Shown here: positions 1 to 7,950 of the stretch, piece after piece
Position numbering within the stretch: position 1 is the first letter of the stretch
Layout: each line of letters opens with the position of its first letter
Assembly (NCBI RefSeq): GCF_018260555.1
Contig: NZ_JAGLBB010000047.1
Span: 1-26,834, forward strand
Origin: Deinococcus sp.
GTDB taxonomy: Bacteria; Deinococcota; Deinococci; Deinococcales; Deinococcaceae
Length of the DNA: 26,834 nucleotides
Reading direction: 5' to 3'
Notes under the pieces: model-generated
The model's input: the letters and a program-made list of their open reading frames with translations, nothing else
Database searches by the model: none
Told to the model about the DNA's origin: nothing
Translations under genes and position numbers: made by a program

Positions 1-79
1 CATTTGAAAGCAGCTTCTTAGCAATTTATAGGGCTGAATTCAGATTCTGAGCAATTTACCCTGCTGAGCAGTTACCGCT
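1..79. other. AT-richer left edge with an imperfect direct duplication
   Basis: No gene is visible. This stretch is clearly AT-richer than the rest of the window. It holds an imperfect duplicated segment of roughly 28 bases: TTCTTAGCAATTTA near position 15 and ATTCTGAGCAATTTA near position 44, each followed by a GCTGA-like end. It may be the end of an element or gene lying to the left of the window; the edge prevents a decision. Confidence 0.3.
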
Positions 80-190
80 GCAGTTCTGAATCAATCCGAG
101 CGGACGCGCGGAGGAAGGGCAGACGCCCCTTCGCGGTATGGAGCCGCAGGCGGCGCTTTCCCGACTGTGGTGGAATGGAGCGCTGTCCGT
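80..190 (+). repeat. R repeat copy 1, left arm missing
   Basis: Matches the R family from the second half of its left hairpin (CTGAATCAATCCGAGCGGA) to its right end (TGGTGGAATGGAGCG...TCCGT). The left terminal part (ATACGGATTCCGATTGATTCGG-like) is absent, so this copy is 5' truncated. It stops just before the probable promoter of the nitroreductase-family gene. Confidence 0.8.
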
Positions 191-218
191 CTGAGAGCGT
201 CACTCTGGAGAACTGCTC

Positions 219-224
219 TAAGCT
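219..224 (+). promoter_or_regulatory. -10 box of a probable leaderless transcript
   Basis: TAAGCT lies 7 bases before the ATG at 232 and fits the TANNNT pattern placed so that transcription would begin at the start codon. No good -35 is seen 17 bases upstream. A GGAG at 207-210 is too far from the ATG to be a normal ribosome binding site. Confidence 0.4.
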
Positions 225-231
225 GACCGGC

Positions 232-1119
232 ATGAGTTCTGCCGAGTCCACCCCCGAGAGTGCCCTGCAACTCAGTTTGCAGCGGATGGCTGCGCCCGAC
301 GCTGCGTTGATTCGCGGCATGCTGAACCGCCGCACCACCAACGGCCCGTTTCGCCCGGACCCGGTCAGCCGCGAGCACCAGCATGTGCTGATGCGCGCCG
401 CGCAGGCCGCGCCCAGCCACTTCAACTCTCAGCCGTGGCGGTTCGTGCTGATCGAGAACCCGCAGACCATCGCCCGCATCGCGCAGATCAGCGGAGAGAG
501 CATGACGGAACTGATCGAGGCCGGGGTGTTCTTCGAACGTTACCGCCGGTACTTCCGGTTCAGCGAGACCGAGATGAACGAGCGGCGCGACGGCATTCAC
601 ATCGATCACCTACCTGGCCCGCTGCGGCCCTTCACGCGCCAGATTTTCAGTGACGCGGGCCTGAAACTCATGCGGCAACTCGGCGTGCCGAAAAAACTCG
701 GTGAGGACAACCGCCGCCTGGTGGCCGGCAGCCCGCTTCTACTGGCCGCACTGCTGGACAAAGAGGAGTACCGCCCCGGTGAACTCAGTGGCTTTTACAG
801 CGTCTTTGGACTGGGCGCCGCCGTCGAGAACATCTGGAACGCCGTGGGCGCACTCGGCATGGGCATTCAGTTTGTCAGTACGCCCATGGAGATTCTCCGG
901 CAATGGCAGGCGATTGAGGAGCTGCTGCGCGTACCGCCGCACCTGGAACTGATGGCCGTGTACCGCCTGGGGTACCTGCCGCCCGGTGAAGAGCGGCCCA
1001 GCATCGACTGGAGCAGCCGCCACCGCAAGCGCCTGTCGCAGTACGTGTCCCGCGACACCTGCGACGTGCCCGAGGCCGACAGCGCCGGGCAGGACCCGGC
1101 AGGAGCGACCACCCCCTAA
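232..1119 (+). CDS. Nitroreductase-family FMN oxidoreductase
   Basis: The product is 295 residues when started at ATG 232. An earlier ATG at 175 lies inside the R repeat and is unlikely to be used. The core begins near residue 25 with ALIRGMLNRRTTNGPF, followed by AAPSHFNSQPWRFVLI (residues 59-74), the N-terminal FMN phosphate and flavin-contact motif of the nitroreductase fold. A second block near the C-terminus (GLGAAVENIWNAVGALGMG) is the glycine-rich helix typical of the family. These enzymes use NAD(P)H to reduce nitroaromatics, quinones or other small substrates in the cytoplasm. The substrate cannot be told from sequence. The protein is longer than the common 200-residue forms, with an insert between the two blocks and a polar tail. 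An aldo/keto reductase follows 81 bases downstream and may be co-transcribed. Confidence 0.85.
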   Translation: MSSAESTPESALQLSLQRMAAPDAALIRGMLNRRTTNGPFRPDPVSREHQHVLMRAAQAAPSHFNSQPWRFVLIENPQTIARIAQISGESMTELIEAGVFFERYRRYFRFSETEMNERRDGIHIDHLPGPLRPFTRQIFSDAGLKLMRQLGVPKKLGEDNRRLVAGSPLLLAALLDKEEYRPGELSGFYSVFGLGAAVENIWNAVGALGMGIQFVSTPMEILRQWQAIEELLRVPPHLELMAVYRLGYLPPGEERPSIDWSSRHRKRLSQYVSRDTCDVPEADSAGQDPAGATTP

Positions 1120-1200
1120 CGCCCCTTCACGTTCCCTTATCGCAACTGCCACACGGCGGGCGGGTACGCGGCGCAGAATGCCTCCCTGGAGGGCATCACC

Positions 1201-2097
1201 ATGACTGAACCCACACCCAACGCCGCGCAGAGCGGCCCCTTCAGGATCGGCGGGGACCTGAGCGTCAACCGCCTGGGCTTCGGCGCCATGCGCGTCACGG
1301 GCGACGGCATCTGGGGCGACCCGACCGACCGCGAGGGCGCGCTGGCCACCCTGCGCCGCCTGCCGGAACTCGGCGTGAACCTTATCGACACCGCCGACAG
1401 TTACGGCCCGGCCGTCAGTGAGGAACTGATCCGCGAGGCCCTGCACCCCTACGACCGCGTGATCGTCGCCACGAAGGGTGGCCTGACCCGTACCGGCCCG
1501 AATGTCTGGCTGCCCGTGGGCCGTCCCGAGTACCTCAAGCAGCAGGCGCATCTGTCCCGACGCCGCCTGGGCGTGGATGTCATTGATCTGTGGCAACTGC
1601 ACCGCATCGACCCGAAAGTTCCCCGCGACGAGCAGTTCGGCGCGATCAGGGAACTGATGGACGAGGGCGTCATCCGGCACGCCGGGCTGTCCGAGGTGAG
1701 TGTCGAGGAGATCGAGGCGGCCCGCCGCGTATTCCCCGTGGCTACCGTGCAGAACCTGTACAACCTCGTGAACCGCAAGAGCGAGGACGTACTGGACTAC
1801 TGTGAGCGCGAGTACATCGGGTTCATGCCGTGGTTCCCGCTGGCCGCCGGGAATCTCGCCCGAAGCGGCAGCGTACTGGCCGATGTGGCCGCGCGCCTGA
1901 ACGCCAGCCCCTCGCAGGTGGCCCTGGCCTGGGTGCTGCGCCGCAGCCCCGTCATGCTGCCCATTCCTGGCACCGGCAAGGTCGCGCACCTCGAAGAAAA
2001 CGTGGCGGCCGCCGCCCTGACCCTGACTGACGAGGACTTCCGTGCCCTCGACGAGGTCGGTCGGCAGGAATGGGCCAGTCAGACGAAGGCCGGTTGA
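1201..2097 (+). CDS. Aldo/keto reductase
   Basis: A 298-residue cytoplasmic NAD(P)H-dependent oxidoreductase of the aldo/keto reductase superfamily, full length for the family. The catalytic tetrad is visible: D63 (in LIDTADSYG), Y68, K92 (in ATKGG) and H134 (in LWQLHR). The beta-barrel entry LGFGAMRVTG (25-34) and the late block PIPGTGKVAHLEEN, which contributes to cofactor binding, are also present. The start is supported by GGAGGG at 1188-1193, seven bases before ATG. It resembles the short AKRs close to YdbC/pyridoxal-reductase-like proteins, but the substrate is not determinable. A weak 5-bp hairpin (GAGAC/GTCTC, 2104-2118) follows the stop codon. Confidence 0.93.
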   Translation: MTEPTPNAAQSGPFRIGGDLSVNRLGFGAMRVTGDGIWGDPTDREGALATLRRLPELGVNLIDTADSYGPAVSEELIREALHPYDRVIVATKGGLTRTGPNVWLPVGRPEYLKQQAHLSRRRLGVDVIDLWQLHRIDPKVPRDEQFGAIRELMDEGVIRHAGLSEVSVEEIEAARRVFPVATVQNLYNLVNRKSEDVLDYCEREYIGFMPWFPLAAGNLARSGSVLADVAARLNASPSQVALAWVLRRSPVMLPIPGTGKVAHLEENVAAAALTLTDEDFRALDEVGRQEWASQTKAG

Positions 2098-2285
2098 ACG
2101 GGCGAGACGAACTGTCTCACTGAGCACAGCGATCAGGAGATATTCCGACGGTCGAGGACGGAGTGGGTAATCCAGTGCTCTCGCGGATTGTCGCAGGCAC
2201 ACACGGCGGTCCCTAGAGGTCAGGGATATGCCAGATGGGTGGCCCGGCACGTTCACGAGGGCTTCCGGAAGGGCACAATGCCCAC

Positions 2286-3350
2286 ATGTCCGCTCCTGCC
2301 CTCCCGGCCCTCCGCTCCCTGGTGACCGGCACGCCACCCCACCTCACCCCGCAGTCGGCGGTGCAGGCGGCGGCCCACACGTTGTTTCCGCGTATGGCGG
2401 CCCGGCCCTCGCTGCTGGATGTGTTCGGAAACGCGCAGATTGAAACGCGGGCGCTGGCGCGGCCCCTGGAGTGGTACCTCAGCCCGCGTGGATTCGCGGA
2501 GAAGAACGCCGTGTTCATCGAGGAAGCCCGGACCCTGACCCGCCGCCTGGCCGCGCAGGCACTCGCCGAGGCGCACGTGGACCCGCAGGACGTGGACGCC
2601 GTGATCGTCGTGAACACCAGTGGCCTGAGCACCCCCAGCCTGGACGCCGACCTGATCGGCGCACTCGGCCTGAACCGCCACGCCGCCCGGGTGCCCGTCT
2701 GGGGCCTGGGTTGCGCGGGCGGCGCCGCCGGACTGGCCCGCGCGGCCGACCTGATCCGCGCGGGCTTCCGGCGGGTGCTGTTCGTGGCGGTGGAACTGTG
2801 CAGCCTGACGCTGGTGCGCGGCGACGAGTCCAGCAGCAACTTCGTGGGCACTGCCCTGTTCGCCGATGGTGGCGCGGCCCTGGTGCTGACCGCGCCGGAC
2901 GTGCCCGGCCCGCCCGCGCTGGCGCACCTGCACGGCGCGTACTCCACCCTGATCGAGGGAAGCGAGGACATCATGGGCTGGGACGTGGTAGACGACGGCC
3001 TGAAAGTCCGGTTCAGCCGTGACATTCCCGCCCTGGTGCGCGGCATGATGCGGGGCAACGTCAAAGAAGCCCTGGCCGCGCACGGCTGGCCGCGTGAGGA
3101 TGTGGGAACGTTCGTGGTGCATCCGGGCGGCGTGAAAGTCCTGGCCGCGTACGAGGAAGCGCTCTCCCTGCCTGACGGGGCGCTCGACAGCAGCCGCCGC
3201 GTTCTGCGGCAGTACGGCAACATGAGCAGCGTCACCGTGCTGTTCGTGCTGGCCGAAGCCCTGCGCGCCGCACCACGGGGCCGCGCCCTGCTGAGTGCCA
3301 TGGGCCCCGGCTTTAGCGCCGAACACGTCCTGCTGACCTTCCCCGGATAA
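2286..3350 (+). CDS. Type III polyketide synthase (chalcone/stilbene synthase family)
   Basis: A 354-residue thiolase-fold enzyme that would condense malonyl-CoA onto a CoA starter to make an alkylpyrone, resorcinol or similar product. The Cys-His-Asn triad is present: C143 in GLGCAGGAAG, H279 in VVHPGGVKV and N312 in QYGNMSSVT. The C-terminal GPGFSAE (340-346) matches the conserved GFGPG-type loop. ATG 2286 is chosen because it gives the usual family length and has GGAAGGG at 2267-2273, twelve bases upstream. An in-frame ATG at 2235 would add 17 residues and has an AGGGA eight bases upstream, so it cannot be excluded. No tailoring methyltransferase or oxidoreductase is adjacent, so it stands alone here and the product is unknown. 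Confidence 0.93.
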   Translation: MSAPALPALRSLVTGTPPHLTPQSAVQAAAHTLFPRMAARPSLLDVFGNAQIETRALARPLEWYLSPRGFAEKNAVFIEEARTLTRRLAAQALAEAHVDPQDVDAVIVVNTSGLSTPSLDADLIGALGLNRHAARVPVWGLGCAGGAAGLARAADLIRAGFRRVLFVAVELCSLTLVRGDESSSNFVGTALFADGGAALVLTAPDVPGPPALAHLHGAYSTLIEGSEDIMGWDVVDDGLKVRFSRDIPALVRGMMRGNVKEALAAHGWPREDVGTFVVHPGGVKVLAAYEEALSLPDGALDSSRRVLRQYGNMSSVTVLFVLAEALRAAPRGRALLSAMGPGFSAEHVLLTFPG

Positions 3351-3372
3351 CGCACAGAGGCCCGAGCCACTC

Positions 3373-3508
3373 ATACGGATTCCGATTGATTCGGCGCACT
3401 TCCGAATCAATCCGAGCGGATGCGAGTGGGAACAGCATACGCCCCTGCGCGGTATGCAGCCGCAGGCGGCGCTTTTCCGACTGTGGTGGAATGGAGCGGA
3501 AACCGTAT
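3373..3508 (+). repeat. R repeat copy 2, full length (136 bp)
   Basis: Begins ATACGGATTCCG and ends CGGAAACCGTAT. The left half contains a perfect hairpin, GATTGATTCGG / CCGAATCAATC, with a 7-base loop. The right half carries GCGGTATG..GCCGCAGGCGG and GACTGTGGTGGAATGGAGCG. It starts 22 bases after the polyketide synthase stop codon. Confidence 0.9.
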
Positions 3509-3554
3509 CACACAGAAGGGAGGCCGGATCGTGTTGATCCGGCCCCCTGTGATA
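3506..3554. terminator. Hairpin between convergent genes
   Basis: The core is a perfect 9-bp stem, GGCCGGATC (3522-3530) and GATCCGGCC (3536-3544), with loop GTGTT. GGG/CCC and TATCA..CAG/CTGTGATA extend it with small bulges. It lies between the + strand polyketide synthase and the - strand small hydrophilic gene, and between two R repeats, so it could terminate from both sides. Confidence 0.65.
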
Positions 3555-3617
3555 CAGACTCCGATTGAAGGGGCTGCAAAGAGCGTTCAATCCGAGCGGC
3601 GCGAGTGAAACCCGTAT
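3552..3617 (+). repeat. R repeat copy 3, short form (66 bp)
   Basis: Runs from ATACAGACTCCGATTGAA to GAAACCCGTAT. The arm GATTGAA..TTCAATC is kept but the right half is missing. It is very like copy 5 (11881). It ends 11 bases from the 3' end of the small hydrophilic gene on the - strand. Confidence 0.8.
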
Positions 3618-3628
3618 GAGCGTTCGCT

Positions 3629-3958
3629 TCAGCTGCCCTCGTTGCCGTCCACAGTCTTATCGGGTTGCGTGGTGGCGCCGCTGGCGGGCAGGCCGTCCTT
3701 CATGCCGCCATAGGTGCTGGGGTTGGCATCCTGGCCGGTGTCAGCGGCGGTGCGCGGGTCAGTGGTGCTGCTCGTCTGCTGCGCGATAGACGCGTCCGCT
3801 CCGGCGTCCGCGTTGGCGTCGCTGACGCCTGTGTACTGACCCTCGGTGATGGCGTCACCGGGGTTCTTGGGGGTGCCGGTATTCCACTGCGACGCGTCAT
3901 TGATGGTGTCCTGCGAGACGTTCGCGTGCGCCTGACCGTTCGGTTTGCCTTCTCCCAT
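3629..3958 (-). CDS. Small hydrophilic, probably disordered protein
   Basis: 109 residues, with no recognised domain. The protein is rich in Ala, Asp, Thr, Gly, Gln and Asn, has no Cys and no hydrophobic segment long enough for a membrane helix or signal peptide, and contains repeated acidic Ala/Asp stretches (SDANADAGADAS). Such composition suggests an intrinsically disordered, hydrophilin-like stress protein, but that is inference from composition only. The start is well supported: AGGAGG lies about six bases upstream of ATG on the - strand. It is transcribed alone, towards the polyketide synthase, with two R repeats and a hairpin between them. The roughly 200 bases upstream to the haem-protein stop contain no gene. 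Confidence 0.7.
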   Translation of the reverse strand: MGEGKPNGQAHANVSQDTINDASQWNTGTPKNPGDAITEGQYTGVSDANADAGADASIAQQTSSTTDPRTAADTGQDANPSTYGGMKDGLPASGATTQPDKTVDGNEGS

Positions 3959-4161
3959 GGTGTGCCTCCTGCCCCGCCCGAGCGGAGCGACTGAACTGAA
4001 AGTGTTACCGCCCAGCCTAGGCCCCTTCGGGTCACTGCTGGGTAGACGCCGCGTTCACCTCTCCTTGTGACCGGCCCCTCAGCGTTGGGACGCGGGGGGC
4101 GCCCAACCGGTCAGAGGTTTGCACCTCCTGTGTCCTGGTCGCCCTCCTGCTGGTGGCCTTC

Positions 4162-4608
4162 CTATTCACGGCCGAAGGTGGCGTTCAGCCCGCTGGACAG
4201 TTGCTCGCGTTCCGTGTCCGTCAGGCGGGCGTTCGGGTGCAGGGGCATGTAGGTGGGTTCCGGCATGTTGCCCTCGCCGACCTCCTGCCCGGCGCGCCCG
4301 GCATCTTCACCGAAGCCCGGCACGTTGATGTCGAACCGGCTGCGGCCCTCGTCCACGTGCCGCTGCACCAGCCAGGACACCGGGGCCACGTGGCTGTACC
4401 AGGGCCACACAGTCGCGTGGCTGTGGCAGTCGGCGCAGGCGCGAGTGAACAGCGCCTCGGTCTGCGGGCTGTCCCAGTTGGGCGTGGCCTGCTCGGGCGG
4501 GTTGCTGTGCGCCCGGCCGTACGGGACCAGCTGAATCAGGACGAACAGGGCCAGCAGGCCCAGGAGCAAGCGGGGCAGCAGGGAGCGGCGGGCGGGGTTG
4601 AGTCTCAT
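4162..4608 (-). CDS. Membrane-anchored haem-binding (c-type) protein
   Basis: 148 residues. The N-terminal basic MRLNPARRS is followed by one hydrophobic helix (about 10-29), which acts as signal anchor. A CADCH haem-attachment motif lies at residues 58-62, and H62 would ligate the haem iron. The following VWPWYSHVAPVSWLVQRHVDEGR is the hallmark of the haem-binding domain family related to Pfam Haem_bd. A methionine in the segment YMPLHPNARL may give the second axial ligand. The protein should sit on the outer face of the cytoplasmic membrane and carry out electron transfer or redox sensing; its partner is unknown. GGAGGA five bases before ATG supports the start. The metal ATPase gene lies upstream on the same strand, 131 bases away. 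Confidence 0.85.
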   Translation of the reverse strand: MRLNPARRSLLPRLLLGLLALFVLIQLVPYGRAHSNPPEQATPNWDSPQTEALFTRACADCHSHATVWPWYSHVAPVSWLVQRHVDEGRSRFDINVPGFGEDAGRAGQEVGEGNMPEPTYMPLHPNARLTDTEREQLSSGLNATFGRE

Positions 4609-4739
4609 GGCATCCTCCGGTAAATGTGCCCCAGCCTGCGCGTTGCGGGGCGGGTGCGGGCGCTAAGGGTCTGTGAGGTGCGCCCCGGCCTCGGGTTCAT
4701 AGGGAGTGACCCATCACGCCCTGCCTCCTGCTGCTCCGC

Positions 4740-6671
4740 TTACAGCCGGTGGCTCAGCAGGCGCAGGCCCATGAACACCACGAACACCGTGCCGCCCTCG
4801 TGGGCGATGACGCCCAGTGGCAGCGGCACCTTGCCCGCCACGGCCAGCGGCGCGACGATCAGGATCACGCTGAACGCGAACACCAGATTGGAGATCACGG
4901 TGCGCCGTGCGTCCCGGGCCAGCCTTACGGCCCCGGCGAGTCGGCCCAGGTCGCTGCGCATCAGGACCATGTCGGCGCTCTCGATGGCGACATCGGTGCC
5001 CGACGCGACCGCGATGCCCAAGTCCGCTCGGGCCAGGGCGGGCGCGTCGTTTACGCCGTCCCCGACCATGGCGACGCGGCCCGCGCCCGGCTGCGCGCCC
5101 AGTTCCCCGATGATGCGCAGTTTGTCCTCGGGTAGCAGTTCGGCGCGGTACTCGTTCAGGCCCAGTTCGGCGGCCACGGTCTGCGCGACCTCCTGGCGGT
5201 CTCCGGTCAGCATGACGGGGTGCGTGATGCCGCTGGCACGCAGCTCCGTCAGGGCCTGCGCAATGCCGGGTCGCAGGGCGTCGGCCACGCCCATCACGCC
5301 CAGTACCTGCGGGCCGCGCCCGACGATCACGCTGCTGCTGCCCTGGTTGCCCAGTTGCGTGAGCGCGGCGTGCTGCGCGGCGTTCAGGGCCGCGCCGTTG
5401 CGCCCCGCGAGTCGGGTATTTCCGGCCCACACGACCGCGCCGTCCGCGCCGCGCGCCTCTATGCCGTGACCTGGAATGGCCTGCGCGTTCTGCACGTCTT
5501 CGGGGGTCACGCCGCGCTCTCGGGCGGCCGTCACGACGGCCTGCGCGATGGGGTGCTCGCTGTGCGCTTCCAGTCCGGCAGCCAGGGCCAGCGCGGCCCC
5601 CTGGTCGTCGGCCAGAAGGTGCGTGAGGGTCATTTTCGCCTGGGTGAGCGTGCCGGTCTTGTCGAAGGCGACGGTGCGCACGTCGGCCAGGGCGTCCAGA
5701 GCGGCGCTGCTCTTGAACAGCACGCCCGCACGCGCGGCGGCGGCCATGGCCGAGAGCATCACGGCCGGGGTGCTGATCACGACCGCGCAGGGCGACGCGA
5801 CCACCATGAAGGTCATGGCGCGGTACCACGCGGTGTCCAGGCTCAGGCCGAAGCCGTAGCGCAGCAGGGCGTACACGGCCGGGACGGCCAGCAGGACCGT
5901 CAGGGCGTAGGGGCTCTCCCAGCGCTCGGTAAGGCTCTCGGTGCGGCTCTTCTGCGTCTGCGCCTGTTCCATCAGGCCCACCAGACGCGCCAGGGTGCTC
6001 TCGCCAGCCGGGCGCAGAACCTCGGCCTGCACGCTGCCGTTCAGGTTCACGGTGCCCGAGGCGAGTTGCGCGCCCGGCGCCTTGTCCACGGGGACGCTCT
6101 CGCCCGTGATGGGGCTTTCGTCCACGCTGGTCTGGCCCTGCACGACCCTGGCGTCGGCGGCGACGCGCTCGCCGGGCCGCACGACCAGAATGTCCCCGAT
6201 GCGGATGTCGCCCAGTTCGCACCATTTCTCCTGCCCGCCGCGCAGCACGGTCGCGCCCTCGGGATTCAGGTTCATGAGGGCCTGAATGGCGCTGGACGTG
6301 CGGCCCATCGCCCAGTCCTGCAAGGTGTTACTCAGCGAGAACAAAAAGAGGAGGATCGCGCCGTCCGCGGCCTGCCCGATGCTGGCCGCGCCCAGGGCGG
6401 CGAGGACCATCAGCAGGTCCACGTCCAGTTTGCGTTCCACAAACAGGCTGTGCAGGGCCTCACGGCCGGCGGGAATACCGCCTGCCAGGAACGCCAGAAC
6501 GTACCCGGCCCACATGATGGCCGGGACGTGCAGCAGGAATTCCCCGGCCGCGCCGGTCAACAGGCCGACCAGCGTCAGGGCGGTCAGGGTCACGGCGAGG
6601 CGCAGTTCAGGTGCCAGGGTAAAGCGCGGTGCGGGGCGCTGGGGGGCGGTGTTCAGGGTCTGGGTGGTCAC
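4740..6671 (-). CDS. P1B-type metal-transporting ATPase (SPC / P1B-4-like)
   Basis: 643 residues from GTG 6671, chosen because GGAGG lies seven bases upstream; the frame stays open further upstream to an ATG at 6767, which would run across the operator-like dyad. Motifs: TGES (189-192, actuator), SPC (293-295, metal site in the membrane), DKTGT (337-341, phosphorylated Asp), HP (373-374, nucleotide domain), GDGVND (537-542) and HEGGT (624-628, last helix pair). There is no N-terminal CxxC metal-binding domain. SPC plus HEGGT is the combination known for the P1B-4 (CoaT/CtpD-like) group, which exports Co2+, Fe2+ or Zn2+ across the cytoplasmic membrane. A lone SPC does not fix the metal. A 7+7 bp dyad upstream suggests metal-responsive control. 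Confidence 0.92.
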   Translation of the reverse strand: MTTQTLNTAPQRPAPRFTLAPELRLAVTLTALTLVGLLTGAAGEFLLHVPAIMWAGYVLAFLAGGIPAGREALHSLFVERKLDVDLLMVLAALGAASIGQAADGAILLFLFSLSNTLQDWAMGRTSSAIQALMNLNPEGATVLRGGQEKWCELGDIRIGDILVVRPGERVAADARVVQGQTSVDESPITGESVPVDKAPGAQLASGTVNLNGSVQAEVLRPAGESTLARLVGLMEQAQTQKSRTESLTERWESPYALTVLLAVPAVYALLRYGFGLSLDTAWYRAMTFMVVASPCAVVISTPAVMLSAMAAAARAGVLFKSSAALDALADVRTVAFDKTGTLTQAKMTLTHLLADDQGAALALAAGLEAHSEHPIAQAVVTAARERGVTPEDVQNAQAIPGHGIEARGADGAVVWAGNTRLAGRNGAALNAAQHAALTQLGNQGSSSVIVGRGPQVLGVMGVADALRPGIAQALTELRASGITHPVMLTGDRQEVAQTVAAELGLNEYRAELLPEDKLRIIGELGAQPGAGRVAMVGDGVNDAPALARADLGIAVASGTDVAIESADMVLMRSDLGRLAGAVRLARDARRTVISNLVFAFSVILIVAPLAVAGKVPLPLGVIAHEGGTVFVVFMGLRLLSHRL

Positions 6672-6710
6672 GGCGGGGCCTCCGGGGAATAGGGGAGAGA
6701 ATGGCAACAC

Positions 6711-6735
6711 GAGAATCTTAACAGGAATGATTCTC
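6711..6735 (-). promoter_or_regulatory. Operator-like dyad upstream of the metal ATPase
   Basis: A perfect inverted repeat, GAGAATC (6711-6717) and GATTCTC (6729-6735), with an 11-base spacer. Read on the - strand it gives TTGAGAATCATT, similar to half of a Fur-type box. TAAGAT (6720-6715 on the - strand), preceded by TGT, could be an extended -10 inside the dyad. It lies 40 bases upstream of GTG 6671, where a metal-sensing repressor would block transcription. The regulator is not in the window. Confidence 0.5.
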
Positions 6736-6809
6736 AATAAGCGATATTCTATCCCGCCGCCGCCCACAACTCAACGCAGAACACCGACCGGAATGCTCGG
6801 GTATCCGAC

Positions 6810-6940
6810 GGGTTTCGCGGTATGGAGCCGCAGGCGGTGTCCTCCCGACTGTGGTGGAATGGAGCGGAATCCGTATCCTGTTCCTACTCGCGTCCGCTCG
6901 GACTGATTCAGAACTGCACTGAATCAATCGGAATCCGTAT
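6810..6940. repeat. R repeat copy 4, two halves in opposite orientation
   Basis: 6810-6876 is the right half of R in + orientation (GGTTTCGCGGTATGGAGCC... to GGAATCCGTAT). 6877-6940 is the left half in - orientation, ending CAATCGGAATCCGTAT. In full copies both halves point the same way, so one half has been inverted here. It occupies part of the 430-base gap between the ATPase start and the end of the next gene; apart from this copy and the dyad, I see nothing else in that gap. Confidence 0.75.
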
Positions 6941-7101
6941 CGCCCCCACGCGCCCGCTCTCTCCACGCCCGCCCCCCGCGTACCCACCACAGCCGCCCGC
7001 CATGTTCCGTTCCGGCCAGCCCGGCCCGCACGCCCGCCCGCACAACAGAACAGCGGCTGAACCCGCCCACCCATGCGGCGCGCGGCGCAGGGACCAAGCG
7101 A

Positions 7102-7950
7102 TTACCGGATTTCGGCGGCCAGGTTCAGCGCGGCCTTCTTCAGGGTGACGGCCCCGGCCCCGACGGCCAGAACTTCCCCCGTGTGGCCGTCGACCACTCG
7201 CGCAACGGCGCGTACGGCCCCGCCGCCGTCGGGTTCCACGACCAGTTCCAGCCGCTGGCCGGGTCCCAGGTTCTGCGCGGCGTGGTTCAGGACCCAGTCG
7301 GCCCAGTTGATCTTCTCGGGTTGCGGGGCGTTGGCCCTGGCTTCCTGCTTCTCGCGGTACGCCTGGGTTTTCTGGTCCACGTGCGTGCGGATCACCTCGA
7401 AGCGTTCCGGGGTGCTCAGGGACGCCATGGAGACCTCGTCGCCGCTGTCCGGGTGGTGCACGGTGGCGTCCTCGTTCAGTTTCTTCACGACGCTGGCCAT
7501 GATGCGGACCTCGGCGGCGTCCGGCACTTCCCACGGCAGGTCACTGTCTGCCCCTTCCGCCTGTGCCGCGGCGGGCGCGGCCTGCTCGACCAGCCGGGCG
7601 ACCACGCGCTGCTGCTCGGGTTCGAGGTCCGTGACGATCTTCGCGGCGGCCCGGAAGGCGCGGGCCTGCGCCTCGTTCTTCGGCTGGATGCCCAGCGGTT
7701 CCAGAACCCTGGCCACGTCCGCCGCGTCGATCAGGCGGCCGGCCTGCGGGGCCGTGAATCCCCAGCGGTCTTGCAGGTACGCCTCGAAGGACTCGTGCGT
7801 GGCGAGGAAAAACTCGTTGTCGCGGATTTCGGCCAGGGCCTGCCCGGTGCGGCGGAAATCACGCAGGCCGTCGCGGACGGTCTGTTCCAGCGAGCTCAGG
7901 CGGGCGCGCTGGTGCGGCTGGAGTTGGGTGGTCGGTCGGGTGTCGCTCAT
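7102..7950 (-). CDS. Protein of unknown function with N-terminal helix-rich DNA-binding-like region
   Basis: 282 residues from ATG 7950 (MSDTRPTT), with GAGG nine bases upstream; a further upstream TTG at 8028 is less likely. Residues about 20-85 (LEQTVRDGLRDFRRTGQALAEI...FEAYLQDRWGF..PQAGRLIDAADV) resemble the helical segment found in many plasmid, phage and integrative-element proteins, in which the phrase FEAYxxxRWG..xxxAxxLIDAA recurs. The middle is alanine-rich and acidic. The C-terminal part (about 195-282) is likely a small beta-rich region (LELVVEPDGGGAVRAVARVVDGHTGEVLAVGAGAVTL). No catalytic motif is visible. No function can be assigned; a role in DNA binding or gene regulation is a guess from the N-terminal part. 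Confidence 0.75.
   Translation of the reverse strand: MSDTRPTTQLQPHQRARLSSLEQTVRDGLRDFRRTGQALAEIRDNEFFLATHESFEAYLQDRWGFTAPQAGRLIDAADVARVLEPLGIQPKNEAQARAFRAAAKIVTDLEPEQQRVVARLVEQAAPAAAQAEGADSDLPWEVPDAAEVRIMASVVKKLNEDATVHHPDSGDEVSMASLSTPERFEVIRTHVDQKTQAYREKQEARANAPQPEKINWADWVLNHAAQNLGPGQRLELVVEPDGGGAVRAVARVVDGHTGEVLAVGAGAVTLKKAALNLAAEIR

Noticed and set aside
739..2337. 532-codon open frame antisense to the nitroreductase and aldo/keto reductase genes
   Set aside because: Overlaps two well-supported genes, has no ribosome site and no recognisable domain.
4714..6225. 503-codon frame within the metal ATPase on the same strand
   Set aside because: Arg/Gly/Pro-rich shadow of the ATPase gene in another frame.
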